Part shown: piece after piece, positions 25,231 through 38,500 of the stretch
How the letters are laid out: every line of letters begins with the position of its first letter
How positions within the stretch are numbered: the first letter of the stretch is position 1
NCBI GenBank assembly: GCA_016584305.1
Contig: JACEEZ010019081.1
Location: 596,001 to 660,000, forward strand
Length of the DNA stretch: 64,000 bases
Source of the DNA: Chionoecetes opilio
Taxonomy: Eukaryota > Arthropoda > Malacostraca > Decapoda > Majidae
Reading direction: 5' to 3'
Notes under the pieces: generated by a model
Databases searched by the model: none
What the model was told of the DNA's origin: nothing
What the model saw: the letters and a program-made list of their open reading frames with translations, nothing else
Translations under genes and position numbers: made by a program

Positions 25231-25444
25231 GCATCCCCACACACACCCCGCCCCTCCAAAACCACCCTCAACCCCCTACCCCCAACCCTACCACCCGGTT
25301 TCGTTCGGTTTCGGCTTCGGTCGGTTTCGGTAAGGAGTAGTACCGGGTACAACCGAGACCACCGAGAGACAAGGCCTGGTACATCGCCCGTGACGTCACA
25401 CCATAAGGATACAACCCGCTCCGCTCCCCGTACAAGTTTACCTA

Positions 25445-25580
25445 CCTAATATAATGTTTATCAGTATAAAATATATACTGTTATCTTCGGAAATGTTTGT
25501 TCTATAATATTATCAAATAAAAAACCGTAAAACACACTAAAGAAATGCCATTATGAGACTCAAGAAATATGCATGAACTT
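25445..25580 (+). mobile_element. Fragment of the palindromic family at 33.5-34.6 kb
   Basis: Shares ATAATATTATCAAATAAAAA, CAGTAAAACAC-like and CTAAAGAAATGCCATTA, then AATATGCATGAACTT in the same order as 33680-33790, with about one change per ten bases. Only part of one arm is present. Confidence 0.75.
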
Positions 25581-25630
25581 TGACTATAGCTTTGCCTAAC
25601 AAGCTATACAAAAAGCTTGTTTTTCCTTAA

Positions 25631-25688
25631 CAGGATCTACCGCGTGTAGGTCTCACGGCCTCTTGTAGCTTCCTTATTTTCTTATGTA
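25631..25688 (+). mobile_element. CR1-like LINE 3'-end fragment
   Basis: CAGGATCTACCGCGTGTAGG, TCTCACGGCCTCTTGTAGC and TTCCTTATTTTCTTATGT match the 3' terminus of the LINE at 46.25 kb. Confidence 0.8.
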
Positions 25689-25868
25689 CTACTATAAAGA
25701 AATTAATTCCAGTCATTTCTATCATGAATTATTGTTTTCCATAACATAAAAATATACTAATACTTGTATTAGCAATGCTGTTTTCAATAGAAAGAGGCGG
25801 TACGAAAAGATTTCACAAGTTCTGAGGTTGGTCATTTGAGTTACCATGACAACGCCACGCTGGTGTTC

Positions 25869-28080
<2,212 letters not shown>

Positions 28081-28084
28081 GGAC

Positions 28085-28440
28085 TGTGTGTGTGTGATTC
28101 ACCCAAGGCCTGGACACGCGATCTCCAGCTGTCACACTCCCGAAAAGAGCTTGCAGCTCATAATAATTTTTACCATTTTATCAATGGTCAATGGTAAACA
28201 GTAAAATTTCCATTTTACCATTTTAAGAATTTTATCACCGATCTCTTGGTGAAGCTGGGACCTCACTCCCCTCACTACTCACACATCATATTAATCAATC
28301 CTTATCATAAATCCTATCCTTAATCAAGGGGAACATTAAATCCCACATTTCCAGTGTAAGATTTTCGAGTCGTGAGCCAGCCTCGAACTTGCGCTCTTCA
28401 GAGGACACAGCCGTACCACACGAGCAACGTGCGCGCGCGC
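28085..28440 (-). mobile_element. tRNA-derived SINE, copy 1
   Basis: Reading the minus strand from about 28440: CTCGTGTGGTACGG (A box), then AAGTTCGAGGCTGG (B box) about 35 bases on. The body contains a GCTGGGACC-type stretch (about 28255) and CAGCTGGAGATCGCGTGTCC to the far end near 28100. The same head and body order appears at 56590-56935. Confidence 0.65.
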
Positions 28441-28636
28441 GTGTGTGTGTGTGTCCTTGCCATAAAAGACCACAGAAACGGTCAACGCCGCATCTTGACA
28501 GGTGATAAACAGGCATACAGTATAAAAAAAAAAATAATAATAAATATTTATATATGTATAATTACATCATTTACATTTGAGGCTTGAAAGCTATGCAATA
28601 TTTTTTTAATATCTGCATGAAGAAACAACAGGAACA

Positions 28637-28638
<2 letters not shown>

Positions 28639-28668
<30 letters not shown>
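28639..28668. repeat. (TC)n, 15 units
   Basis: Short perfect TC tract. Confidence 0.95.
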
Positions 28669-28669
<1 letters not shown>

Positions 28670-28818
28670 AAGCCGGTGTCCTCAATGTTGATAAAAAGTG
28701 ACACGTGAAAGTGTACGTACTAGAAGATAGACATGTTGGAGAGGGTGGTTGAGAGGCGCTGTGGGGTGAATACCCTCGCCCATATCTTCCCTCCCACCCA
28801 TTAACAGAGTAGCTGACC

Positions 28819-28858
28819 CAAGGTAAAGATATGCTATGCGTAGCATATCTTTACCTTG
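28819..28858. mobile_element. 40-bp perfect hairpin insertion with 8-bp target duplication
   Basis: The insert begins CAAGGTAAAGATATGCTA and ends with its exact inverse complement, an 18-bp perfect stem around the 4-base loop TGCG. The 8-mer AGCTGACC stands directly on both sides (811-818 and 859-866 of the 28-kb block). There is no room for anything but termini. It resembles the 30- and 60-bp CAAGG…CCTTG inserts at 22559 and 56846. Confidence 0.85.
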
Positions 28859-28910
28859 AGCTGACCAACGCGCATGAGGCTGTTCTCCGCCCCTGTCATC
28901 GTATTATTAG

Positions 28911-29993
28911 CATAGGTGGGCGCGATAACGGAAAAATTTATCACGATAATCGATAACGATAACCTTATCGGCGATAACCGATAATCGATAACTGGCGATA
29001 AATTTATCGCCCGATAAGGCGATAACCGATAAATCGATAAATCCAAAATTCCGATACTAGCGATAACGATATTGATATTTTAAATAAAAAATCTTAAATG
29101 CCATCAGTAAACTGTTAGAAAACCCTTCATTTACCTTTTGCACACTAATATCTTCTAAATTCAATGTTTATCCTGTCTCTTCACTAATGAAAAGTACTGT
29201 TTTTAAGTAAAATAACTACATTTGAAAGTTTAAACTACTAAAAATGTCTTTTGCACAGTCACAGTCTAGACCAGGTTCTGCAGCATGTTCCCCTTCATAA
29301 ACATGAGCATGTTGAATTTTTCATCAGACAGGGAGCTCCTCTTGGCCCTGTTGATGTCCTTGCCAAGGGAGAACAAGCGTTCCACCGCGGCACATGCGGG
29401 CACAGTCTCTTGCGACGCCATCACTAATTCAATACTATAATACTATAAAATAGTAAAGCACTACTAAATTACAATAAAAATAGGATCAGTTTAGAATAGG
29501 GGCGTAAGTGTTCAAAACGTTAATAAACGGATATTAAAGAATATCACCGAATAGTACATACATTCATATACACGTGCACAAAAAATTAGAACGGAAGAAG
29601 CACGGGAACATAGGGAAAAAAATCATCAAAGAACACGTAAAACCGGGAGCGCGCTGGAGCAACACCTCCCTGTCCGACAGCTGGTGAGAGACTGAAGCTG
29701 AGCGAACGTTTTGAGAAGACCGTAGACGTCAAGACGGTTAGCTGGGTTTAGACCGTTGTTCGGTTCCCAGCTCGGACCTACCTATTTCTGCCTCCAAGGC
29801 ACGCGCGGCTCGCCCCTGTGCTAAACTGGAACCAAAAAATAAAATTATCGATTATCGCTAGTTTGGAACCAAAAGTAACGGCGATACCGATGAATCGATA
29901 ACGCGAGTGAAAAAAATATCGGATAACCGATAACCCGATATCGTTATCGCGATAAATTATCGCGATAATTTATCGCGATAACGCCCACCTATG
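28911..29993 (-). mobile_element. hAT DNA transposon remnant, 1083 bp, perfect 8-bp target duplication
   Basis: The ends CATAGGTGGGCG and CGCCCACCTATG are a 12-bp perfect inverted repeat. ATTATTAG lies immediately outside both ends (28903-28910 and 29994-30001), the 8-bp duplication expected for hAT. Just inside each end are many GATAA/TTATCG motifs in both orientations (about 28923-29080 and 29845-29980), plausibly transposase-binding sites. Only the last part of the transposase gene remains (29266-29430). The element is internally deleted and non-autonomous. Confidence 0.92.
29266..29430 (-). pseudogene. hAT transposase C-terminal dimerisation region
   Basis: The minus strand from 29430 to the TAG at 29266-29268 encodes the conserved end of hAT transposases: PACAAVERLFSLGKDI, then RAKRSSLSDEKFNMLMFMKG and a short tail. 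The A-x-x-E-R-x-F-S signature and the L-x-(D/E) segment define the hATC dimerisation domain, which assembles the transposase. The N-terminal DNA-binding and catalytic parts are missing and no start is available, so it is a remnant. The frame itself is undamaged. Confidence 0.9.
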
Positions 29994-30001
29994 ATTATTA
30001 G

Positions 30002-30678
30002 TGGATCGAATCAACTTCGTTGTGTCTCGTCTCATCAATATTTCATCATTGTATTTAAAGTCATGTAGGCTACAGTACGCATTATTCTTACAGTAAGAAA
30101 ATAGAAAATCCACTGATCTATTGCTCTATCTAGAAAACTTAATTTCCTCACATCTTTCTTTAATCTTTGTATTCATTTAAAATGTCTTACTGTCTTTCAG
30201 ATGACTGTCTAGGTATCATGTAATTATGATTTTTTTTTTCTTCTACACATTTGTATAACGTGATCATGTCACCTCTTTTCTTCTCTCTCCTCGCAGTCTT
30301 TTCAGTTTTTTTTTCAAGTGTATGTGTGTGTGTGACAATGTATAGTCTGCTGATGAGATTGAGGAGTAGGAAGAGGAGTCATGTGAGAGAGTCCGCCGGC
30401 AGGAGGGGTGAGGAACAACATACCAGCGATATTACTATAAAAAAATAGTTACGTAACAAAGGTGCTTCATATAGCCAGCCGTCCTTCATCCAGGGTTAGC
30501 ACGGGTGGGACTGCCTCGGTCGCTGGGCGGGTGGGTGGATGGGACCTCCGCCACCTCAAAGATAGGAAGTCAAAATGTATAGATTAGAGCAGCCAGGCAG
30601 TCTGCTATATCAGTCAACAGCAGATGTATGGTATTTTGGCGTTACGTATATGCTGCCCCTACTGTGATACGTTATGTT
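30002..30678. other. No gene seen
   Basis: AT-rich to balanced DNA with a short (TG)n tract (about 30321-30334). No supportable feature. Confidence 0.4.
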
Positions 30679-30815
30679 ACATAAGAACATAAGAAAATAA
30701 GGAAGCTACAAGAGGCCGTGAGACCTACACGAGGTAGTTCCTGTTACTTAACAACTTGCATTCACTTTTCATCCCCATCCATGAATTTACCTAGCCTCCC
30801 TTTAAAGCTCTATGT
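30679..30815 (-). mobile_element. CR1-like LINE 3'-end fragment
   Basis: ACATAAGAACATAAGAAAAT, AAGGAAGCTACAAGAGGC, GTAGTTCCTGTTACTTAAC, TTTTCATCCCCATCCATGAA and TTTAAAGCTC correspond in order to the last 135 bases of the LINE at 46.25 kb. Confidence 0.85.
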
Positions 30816-30842
30816 TATGTTGGAGGTCATTGTGTGCGTTAC

Positions 30843-31145
30843 GTGGCAGAGGGATGTGAGGCATATTGGCACAACCTGCAACACGACATGGGCTGGCAGA
30901 GGGATGTGAGGCGTATTGGCACACCCTGCAACACGACATGGGCTGGCAGAGGGATGTGAGGCATATTGGCACACCCTGCAACACGACATGGGCTGGCAGA
31001 GGGATGTGAGGCGTATTGGCACACCCTGCAACACGACATGGGCTGGCAGAGGGATGTGAGGCGTATTGGCACACCCTGCAACACGACATGGGCTGGCAGA
31101 GGGATGTGAGCCGTATTGGCACACCCTGCAACCGACATGGGCTCC
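30843..31145. repeat. 50-bp minisatellite, 6 copies
   Basis: GGGATGTGAG recurs exactly at 30851, 30901, 30951, 31001, 31051 and 31101. Units are nearly identical, with substitutions mainly at GGCGTATT/GGCATATT. Because 50 is not a multiple of three, each minus frame cycles through the unit and all three stay open. The three overlapping Cys/Ser/Pro-rich frames are shadows of the repeat. Confidence 0.97.
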
Positions 31146-31262
31146 CTATCATGTGTGCCATGCCCATATGACCCCTGATGTCTGGCACCTTTCACCCTTT
31201 TTGGGGCCATTACGTACAATCAATCAATCCCTATCATGGGGTCACTCAGTATTGAATCTGAA

Positions 31263-31379
<117 letters not shown>

Positions 31380-31440
31380 GAAGAGAAAGGGGAGATTTTA
31401 TAGCAGTGTATATATATTTTATAGCATCAATGGCTCTGGA

Positions 31441-31705
31441 AAAAATTGATAGAGAAGATCTGTTTGTGTGGGGACGATAGAAGTACAAGAGGTCATGAGA
31501 AGAAATTGAAAAGGACAACATGCAAGAGGGACATAAAAAAATACAGCTTTCCGTATAGAAGCATAGAAGCCTGGAACAACCTTGATGCAAAAGGGATTAA
31601 TGCAAGAAGTATTCAGGACTTCAAAGGCAAGCTGGATAATAGTAGATTTGGAGACGGGACAGTACGAGCATAGCTCTTTTCCTGTATGTTACAACTAGGT
31701 AAATA
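31441..31705 (+). mobile_element. 3' end of a second LINE family, with C-terminal coding remnant
   Basis: An open frame at 31446-31673 encodes KYSFPYRSIEAWNNLDAKGI and ARSIQDFKGKLDN. This is the typical C-terminal segment of CR1/L2-type ORF2 proteins (aromatic-x-x-R-x-(I/V)-x-x-W-N-x-L, then S-(I/V)-x-x-F-K-x-(K/R)-L-D). It is followed by AGCTCTTTTCCTGTATGTTA, AACTAGGTAAATAC and a (CA)n tail. Everything 5' is missing. The tail alone recurs at 15925-15985 and partly at 55080-55110. Confidence 0.75.
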
Positions 31706-31707
31706 CA

Positions 31708-31708
<1 letters not shown>

Positions 31709-31790
<82 letters not shown>

Positions 31791-31877
31791 ACCCACCCAC
31801 CCACCCACCCACCCACCCACCCACCCACCCACCCACCCACCCACCCACCCACCCACCCACCCACCCACCCACCCACA

Positions 31878-31930
<53 letters not shown>
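31709..31930. repeat. Compound (CA)n-(CCCA)n-(CA)n microsatellite
   Basis: About 39 CA units, then about 20 CCCA units, then about 25 CA units, probably grown from the tail of the preceding LINE fragment. Thr/His and Val/Cys/Gly frames are artefacts. Confidence 0.97.
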
Positions 31931-31931
<1 letters not shown>

Positions 31932-32485
31932 ATCGCCATTTAAACTAAACAACACATGAAAACATTGAAGTAACAGCAAGCTATGACCTAAGGAAATAAA
32001 TTACAATGTGGTGTAGATTGTCATATTGATTTAGTACATTTTGTTATGAGTTCATGTATATTTGATGATATACAATGAGTCCTTAGTTAAATATTGATAT
32101 TAATGGATCTCCAACTGATGTATAAGTATATACTCTGTACTTCACACATTATTGAAACATGCTCATGAAGTCTCAGTGTGTGTGTGTGTGTGTGTGTGTT
32201 CAATTTATTGGATAGTCTGTTTCATCCCGAAGTATTATTTTTTTCTTCTTTTTTTGGTTCCCCTTTCGTGTGACAGGTGTAGAATAAGTGTTCAGAAAAT
32301 GGTCGCCCCGAGGCCCCACCAAAGGCTTGGCACTGCAAGGCGTAGTGGAAGAGATAGTGATAGCGTGTGTTCTTTTCACCCCGCCGTGTGCAGCTCTCAG
32401 TGACAGTGTTCATGAATAAACAAAGCATACCAAATGAAAATAAAAGATTGTGAAAGAACGTGAATGTGTCATACGTATATGAAAA
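31931..32485. other. No gene seen
   Basis: AT-rich DNA with a (GT)n tract at about 32175-32199. Confidence 0.4.
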
Positions 32486-32711
32486 ATGACGTCGACACTC
32501 ATCATGAGAAGAGAGAACTTAGGGACATCTTGGTCCCAGCCTGACCGCCCCGCCAAGGGCCACACCCCCGCACCAGCCCCGGGCATGACCGGCCCCCTGT
32601 CCTCCCAGTGGCCCATGGACAGCAAGAGTGCGGTGGCCCAGATAGCCAGCACGATGCCCACGCCGCCAGAGTCTCCGCCCCCCGCCCACCAGACTGCCCC
32701 GCCCCTCACAG
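32486..32711 (+). CDS. Candidate 5' exon of an unidentified gene
   Basis: A GC-rich stretch in AT-rich DNA has an ATG-initiated frame from 32486, with further in-frame ATGs. It ends at a good donor (CTCACAG|GTGTATG, exon end 32711). The translation is Ser/Pro/Ala-rich (SQWPMDSKSAVAQIAS, PTPPESPPPAHQTAPP). The donor leaves one base of a split codon, whereas the first recognised GPAM exon (35513) starts in phase 0, so it cannot join directly to that exon. It could be an N-terminal exon of another transcript, or chance. Confidence 0.2.
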
Positions 32712-32833
32712 GTGTATGTGTCCTCTAACACATGTATCTAAAGAACTCTCAACTAATTCCTAACCTCATTAACCCTTTGCCTACGATGCCACAAAGTTAA
32801 TCATTCACAGACAAGTTCCATATTTCCTTCATC

Positions 32834-33334
32834 ATGAAATACTTGTTTTCCTTAAAATCCCCCATAGGCCATACGAGGTACTATTTGTGGGCACATATCT
32901 TTGATGATATAGATAAAAAGATGAATTCCACAGTGCTAAACCGAAGTTTTATTTGTTTATTGATGTACATTGATAGCGTCACCAAGAGACTATGTGGTCA
33001 GTCTTTAATCCAGCTGTACAATATAAATGCAATGCTTTTAGTACACTCATGTAGTCTTTATTTGTATGGTATTGCTTACCAGCCTCATCTCACAACTCTC
33101 CCCCTGGTAAGGTCACCACAGCTAAGGCAACGGAGTCACAATTTACATAGATACTGCAAGACAGTTGTAGCCACAAATAAATTTAATAAACTTTGGCATA
33201 TCAATATAAATTATACTGATGTTAAGCTTAATAGGCTTATCTCACAAAATCCCTTATTTGTATTCCAGGAAAAAAAGATTGCCAGACAACTCTCTTCATT
33301 CAACAAGACCAACTTAAATGTGTCCTACTTCTAA
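32834..33334 (+). CDS. Unrecognised 166-codon open frame
   Basis: An ATG-started frame of 166 codons lies in AT-rich DNA without simple repeats. The product would be basic and rich in Leu, Asn, Ser and Tyr, with a hydrophobic patch (SFICLLMYI) near residue 40. I recognise no domain, and there is no initiation context or neighbour to support it. In DNA this AT-rich such a length is somewhat unusual but not decisive. Treat as an orphan frame. Confidence 0.12.
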   Translation: MKYLFSLKSPIGHTRYYLWAHIFDDIDKKMNSTVLNRSFICLLMYIDSVTKRLCGQSLIQLYNINAMLLVHSCSLYLYGIAYQPHLTTLPLVRSPQLRQRSHNLHRYCKTVVATNKFNKLWHININYTDVKLNRLISQNPLFVFQEKKIARQLSSFNKTNLNVSYF

Positions 33335-33547
33335 TGTAGATGATGGCAAAACTGTACTGTTAACCTTCCATTTTATGTTGCATCCATTTTACGTTGCATT
33401 GTTGAATTGTGTTTTTTTTAAATCTAAATGATTGAATTAATACGTCTGGTATCGAAATGGTGAATGTGACATCACTTTGTGTTCTTGGGCATCATTTCTA
33501 ATATTCTTATTGTAATCAAAGGAAGCTCATGATAATACATTACTCCA

Positions 33548-34612
33548 TAGACCACTGTATACCTGGACTGTTCACACGACAATGTTTTGAATTGCGGGGC
33601 TGCATAGGGGCCCGCGGGGTGCCCGACAAAGAGATATAGTGGTCTATGGACTATCATATAGACTGGTTTATCAGTATATATGATATACTGTAATCTTCGT
33701 AAATGTTTGTTCGATAATATTATCAAATAAAAAACAGTAAAACACGCTAAAGAAATGCCATTACGAGACTATGAAGAAATATGCATGAACTTAATATTCA
33801 CATAACTCTTCGCCATTTAAAACTTTGCGAGTCAACTTTTATAATGAAGAGTATCAATAGAAGCGCACTTGTATTAGCTTTCCATTGCTATATTTCGTTA
33901 TCTGATAAATTAATTAAAACCATGCATAAATTAGCGTTAAAACTTTGCGAGTCAACTTTTATAATGAAGAGTATCAATAGAAGCGCACTTGTATTAGCTT
34001 TCCATTGCTATATTTCGTTATCTGATAAATTAATTAAAACCATGCATAAATTAGCGTTAAATAAATAAATAAAATCATCAATCGGGTAATTTTCCCGATT
34101 GATGATGTTATTTATTTACTTATATATTTCGTTTCCTGATAAATGAATTAGTACCGTGTATAAATTAGCGTTGACTAAATAAATAACATCATCAATCGGG
34201 AAAATTACCCGATTGATGATTTTATTTATTTAGTTAACGCTAATTTATGCATGGTTCTAATTCATTGATCAGATAACGAAATATAGCAATGGAAAGCTAA
34301 TAAAATAGCGCTTCTATTGATACCCTTCATGATAAAAGTTGACTCGCAAAGTTTTAAATGGCGAAGTGTTGAAATGAATACTAAGTTCATGCATATTTCT
34401 TCAGTCTCGTAATGGCATTTCTTTAGCGTGTTTTACTGTTTTTTATTTGATAATATTATAGAACAAACATTTACGAAGATTACAGTATATCATATATACT
34501 GATAAACCAGTCTATATGATCCGTATATGTATATATGAATCTGAGCGGCCCTCCGACTTCGGCCCCTTGTGCGACAGGCCGATATTCCGTGCGCAGTCCA
34601 GGTATACAGTGG
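33548..34612. mobile_element. 1.07-kb palindromic element with nested hairpins
   Basis: CATAGACCACTGTATACCTG at 33548 is inverted at CAGGTATACAGTGGTCTATG ending about 34612. Both arms carry, in mirrored order, GATAATATTAT, AACA(C)GCTAAAGAAATGCC, AATATGCATGAACTT, AACTTTGCGAGTCAACTTTT and AATTAGCGTT. The centre has two smaller hairpins (about 34070-34126 and 34178-34236) built on ATCATCAATCGGG and its inverse. No coding potential. A diverged part of one arm is at 25445-25580. Non-autonomous foldback DNA element; class unknown. Confidence 0.85.
33819..34058 (+). repeat. Perfect 120-bp tandem duplication inside the palindrome arm
   Basis: The segment beginning AAAACTTTGCGAGTCAAC occurs at 33819 and 33939 with no difference in 120 bases. 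The opposite arm has a single copy, so the duplication arose after the palindrome formed. It creates a repetitive open frame that is not a gene. Confidence 0.97.
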
Positions 34613-35512
34613 TCTATGATTACTCATGATACTAAAAAAAATAATCTATATATCTTAGGGCATGGTCTGTCTGTCTGTCTGTCTGTCTGTGTGTCTGTGT
34701 TTGTCAGTCAGCCAATCATCAATAAGTGTGAGGCCAAAGAGGTGGTGTAGAATGGTTGGCAGTGCAGCTGTCTGTCCATTGACCTGGACCAGCCAGGACA
34801 GGCAGCGCCAAACACACAGTCATTGCAGCATTGTGTAGCTAAGAAGCACCTGCGTCACATACAACTGGTGACCTGAATGACCTTAACCAATGACCTTACG
34901 TCCCTGAATAGTAGATTTAGTAGATAACCATACATACACCTAATGCTTGAGGGCAAAGGTGAAGATGAGTGTCACAATTAAATGCCATGTATATGTGCAT
35001 CTGCATATGCCTTTTATTCGCAGGGTTTTTTTCTAATCTTTTTGACATTTCCTTTACAATAACAATTTGTCTGTCTGGCATGGAAATTTAATAGTATAGG
35101 GAGTGTGAAAAGGAAATGTCCAACAAAATACAAACATAATTCCCCATACCTTCACTATGTATACACCATCAGGGTATAGATTCACAATACATCAGGACAA
35201 TACATTGACCACGTCATAGCAAGAAACAGATAATGTTATGTCTTGAGAGAGGCCACAGTGTTCCTGGAGTGGCAGCCAAGCACGCCACAAGCATCACACA
35301 CTCAACAACACTGGCATAGTGCCACAGCCCTTCACAGACAGCTTTATAGCATCATAATACTACACCTAAACCCGTGGGGCCACTCCTTGCCAAAACCTTG
35401 GCACTCTCAGGTACACATTCCTGCCTCAGATCACTTTTGTTTTGTCATCATACTTGTGTTCAGAAAATGTATTTGAAGATGAATTGAAACAGTTCTATAT
35501 TTTTCTTGGCAG
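34613..35512. other. Upstream of the first recognised GPAM exon; no exon identified
   Basis: Contains a (GTCT)n tract at about 34669-34692 and otherwise AT-rich sequence. The N-terminal GPAM exons expected upstream were not recognised here. Confidence 0.4.
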
Positions 35513-38500
35513 AATGACTTCTCCAGCAAGACCACAACCAGCCTGGGATTGAGGAACTTGTTGCGGGTGTCCACCGCTAACGCAGACAGATACTTTCTCA
35601 CCAGAAAGTGTTGTTATGTCTTCCACTGCTTAAACTTGCAAACCAACTTTAAGTATCCAGACCTACCAAATAAGGTAAGCTCTACACATCACTTTATCCC
35701 CGGTACTACTTTCAGCCACTGTTCCCTAACCTTGCATGTACAGAGTATGGCTGCCATCAATTAGAATGGTCAGAAAATAAGTAATACATATCATGTTAAG
35801 TATAAAAACAATGGAATTCATATTACTGGACAAAAATACGTAATGTAAGTGTTATCACTAGTGCAGTAATTGTTTCCTGTGAATCAATTTTAACAAATAC
35901 AATTACTATGTCCTAAATGTATATATTTCTTTGCAGTTAATAATTAAGGATGAGTGTGTGGCATCAGTCCTGGAGCAGGTGGTGCTGGAGGAGATGGAGC
36001 AGAAGGGACTGGAGGCTAGTGACAAGAAGGCTTATGTCGCCCTGGTGGCTCAATACACTGCCAAAGCCAACAGAATGCTGTCCGAAATGAAGGCCGCCTT
36101 GTCCAGCACCCTGATCAGGTAAGGAATCCTGTCATGCTATAATTGTTATGCCTGTTATACCAGCCAGGGTTATTCAGTATCACAAAACTATATAAGACTT
36201 GGAGGTAGGGGAAGCATGGGAGTCAACCAACTACAATCAGCTTGTGTTTATAAATTGTACTATGTAAAAAAAATGTGTTTTAATGAGTCAAGTACATAAT
36301 ATGGAAGGAATTTTCTGGTATTCTTTCACTTTGGTCCCTTTTTATTTATACATACATGCATAAGAGTAAATGGAGGAAGTTTAGTCACTTATCTAGGGAA
36401 AAACTGGTTCAAAAATAGGGTGTTAAATGATTGGAATGGACTCAGTCGTCAGGTGGTCAGTGCGGAGTCAATAGGGTGCTTTAAAGGGAGGCTGGATGAA
36501 TTCATGGATGGGAATGAAAGGTGGATGTAGGTAGTGTTAAGTAACAGGAACTACCACGTGTAGGTCTCTCAGCCTCTTGTAGCTTCCTTATTTTCTTATT
36601 TTCTTATGAGTTGGGTCAAAGATCTGTGGGCAACATATTCTTATTTGTGTCTGTTTCCTGTATTCTTATGTTATCTAACTTCATTTATTTTATTATCTTT
36701 CAGAATAACTGGCTATGTGTTGTTCAAGGTGTTCAGCAACCTCTTCACGTCCGTCACAGTGCATGGCGGGCAGCAGGACGTGATAGAGAGGGCAGCTCAG
36801 AGGGACACGCCCATCATATACTTACCTCTCCATCGATCCCATGTGGACTACTTGTTTGTCACCTGGATCCTCTTCAACAGACAGATCCCGGCGCCCATCG
36901 TGGCTGCGGGAGACAACCTGAGAATCCCCGTCTTTGGGTACGTGCAACAGGGTCACAGAAACATACATTTCTCATCATTATTCTGAGACCTTTTGAGTCA
37001 TAGAGGATTGGAGTATTAGTGTATGAAATCATTGTCGTTGAAGGATTATAATAGGGTGTTATAGTTAGTTTGTGTGTTTATACAAGAAAAATATAACTTC
37101 CCATTCTAGCTGCAGTATAGACTAGTGACATTGATTAATACTTGATAAATCATTTGCCAAATCAGGACTCTAAATCATACCCTACACTTTTGAAGCGGAG
37201 TTTATGTTATATTTCCCAAGGTACCTTTTAGAGTGGGCATAAAAATGACCATCTCAACATGAATGCTGGCAATTCAAACATGAAGAATTTGACAATCACA
37301 TGTTGTAGGTTGTTAATTAAGTAATCCTTACCATCACATTCCGAACAATATTGAAAGAACAATTTCCAGTCCAAAAAGTACCAGGGGAGGGGGGGGTTGT
37401 AATGTGAATTCTCTCAGGATGTAAAGACGAACACCTTTTCATGAGGTCAATGGCATATGTTGATAATGACCTGTTGGAGTCCAATATTTTCAAAGAAATG
37501 TGCTGCCTAATTTAAGGAATTATTGACTTGTATTAGGAGGCTAAAGAGCAGTCTAAATATAACATTTATGTGCACTACATGTACTTGCATATTTATCATT
37601 GAGGCTAATCCAACAGGTGGCTTTTGCGAGGCCTTGGCGGCTTCTTCATCAAGCGACGGCTGGACACAGGCAAGGCGCGCAAGGACATCCTGTACCGCTC
37701 CGTGCTGCAGACCTACATGATGCACTCCCTGCAGGCCGGATACAACCTAGAGTTTTTCATTGAAGGCGGACGGACGCGTACAGGCAAACCATGCATGCCC
37801 AAAGGTTAGCTGTTTGTTATTTGTATATATCAGCAAATAATTTAATCATGTGTAATTTAATCTACATTTTGTATACAGGTTGAAGTTCCCAAACTCGGCA
37901 ACCTCGGGACCAGGGCCGAGCCGAGTAATGGAATTTTCCGACTTTTAGAACGTAGATATATTAAGGGGAAAAAAAGCATGAAAATCACTGAAAAACTGAG
38001 GTTCCGCCATCCAACTTCTTCAAAACGTCAATTTTCTCAGAAATAGTTCACACATTGTTCTTCCTTTTCTTTTTACTTCCACCAGTAGGTGTTCCTGGAC
38101 GTTTGGGAGTCATACTAGCAATAACAGACCTGTAGAAGTACACAAAATAACAGTGTACACAACTTTACAGTCACAACACCACTGAACAATAACAACAAAC
38201 AAATCGGCGGGAGAAACCAAGCGGCCTAGTGTGGTGGCACCTAGCGGCCGACCCGGCAACTACGCGCCGGGTTTTGTGTGTTCTGCCGTGTTTTGGAAAA
38301 TCCGGAACCATAGCCGAGTTTTGGGTGTTGCCGAGTCTTGGGATGCCGAGTTTGGGAACTTCAACCTGTACCACATATTATGTCACAGTTGAAACAAAAA
38401 ATAATGCGAATTCAATATTTGTTGTTAAATATGTGTTGAATAATTCAGTTTTAAATATTTATCAATATTTTTTCCAGGTGGTCTGCTCAGTGTGATTGTT

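Noticed and set aside
30802..31219. Three overlapping Cys-rich minus-strand frames that look like a repeat protein
   Set aside because: Fully explained by the 50-bp minisatellite cycling through frames.
33781..34068. 95-codon frame with an internal repeat
   Set aside because: It arises from the perfect 120-bp duplication inside a non-coding palindrome arm.
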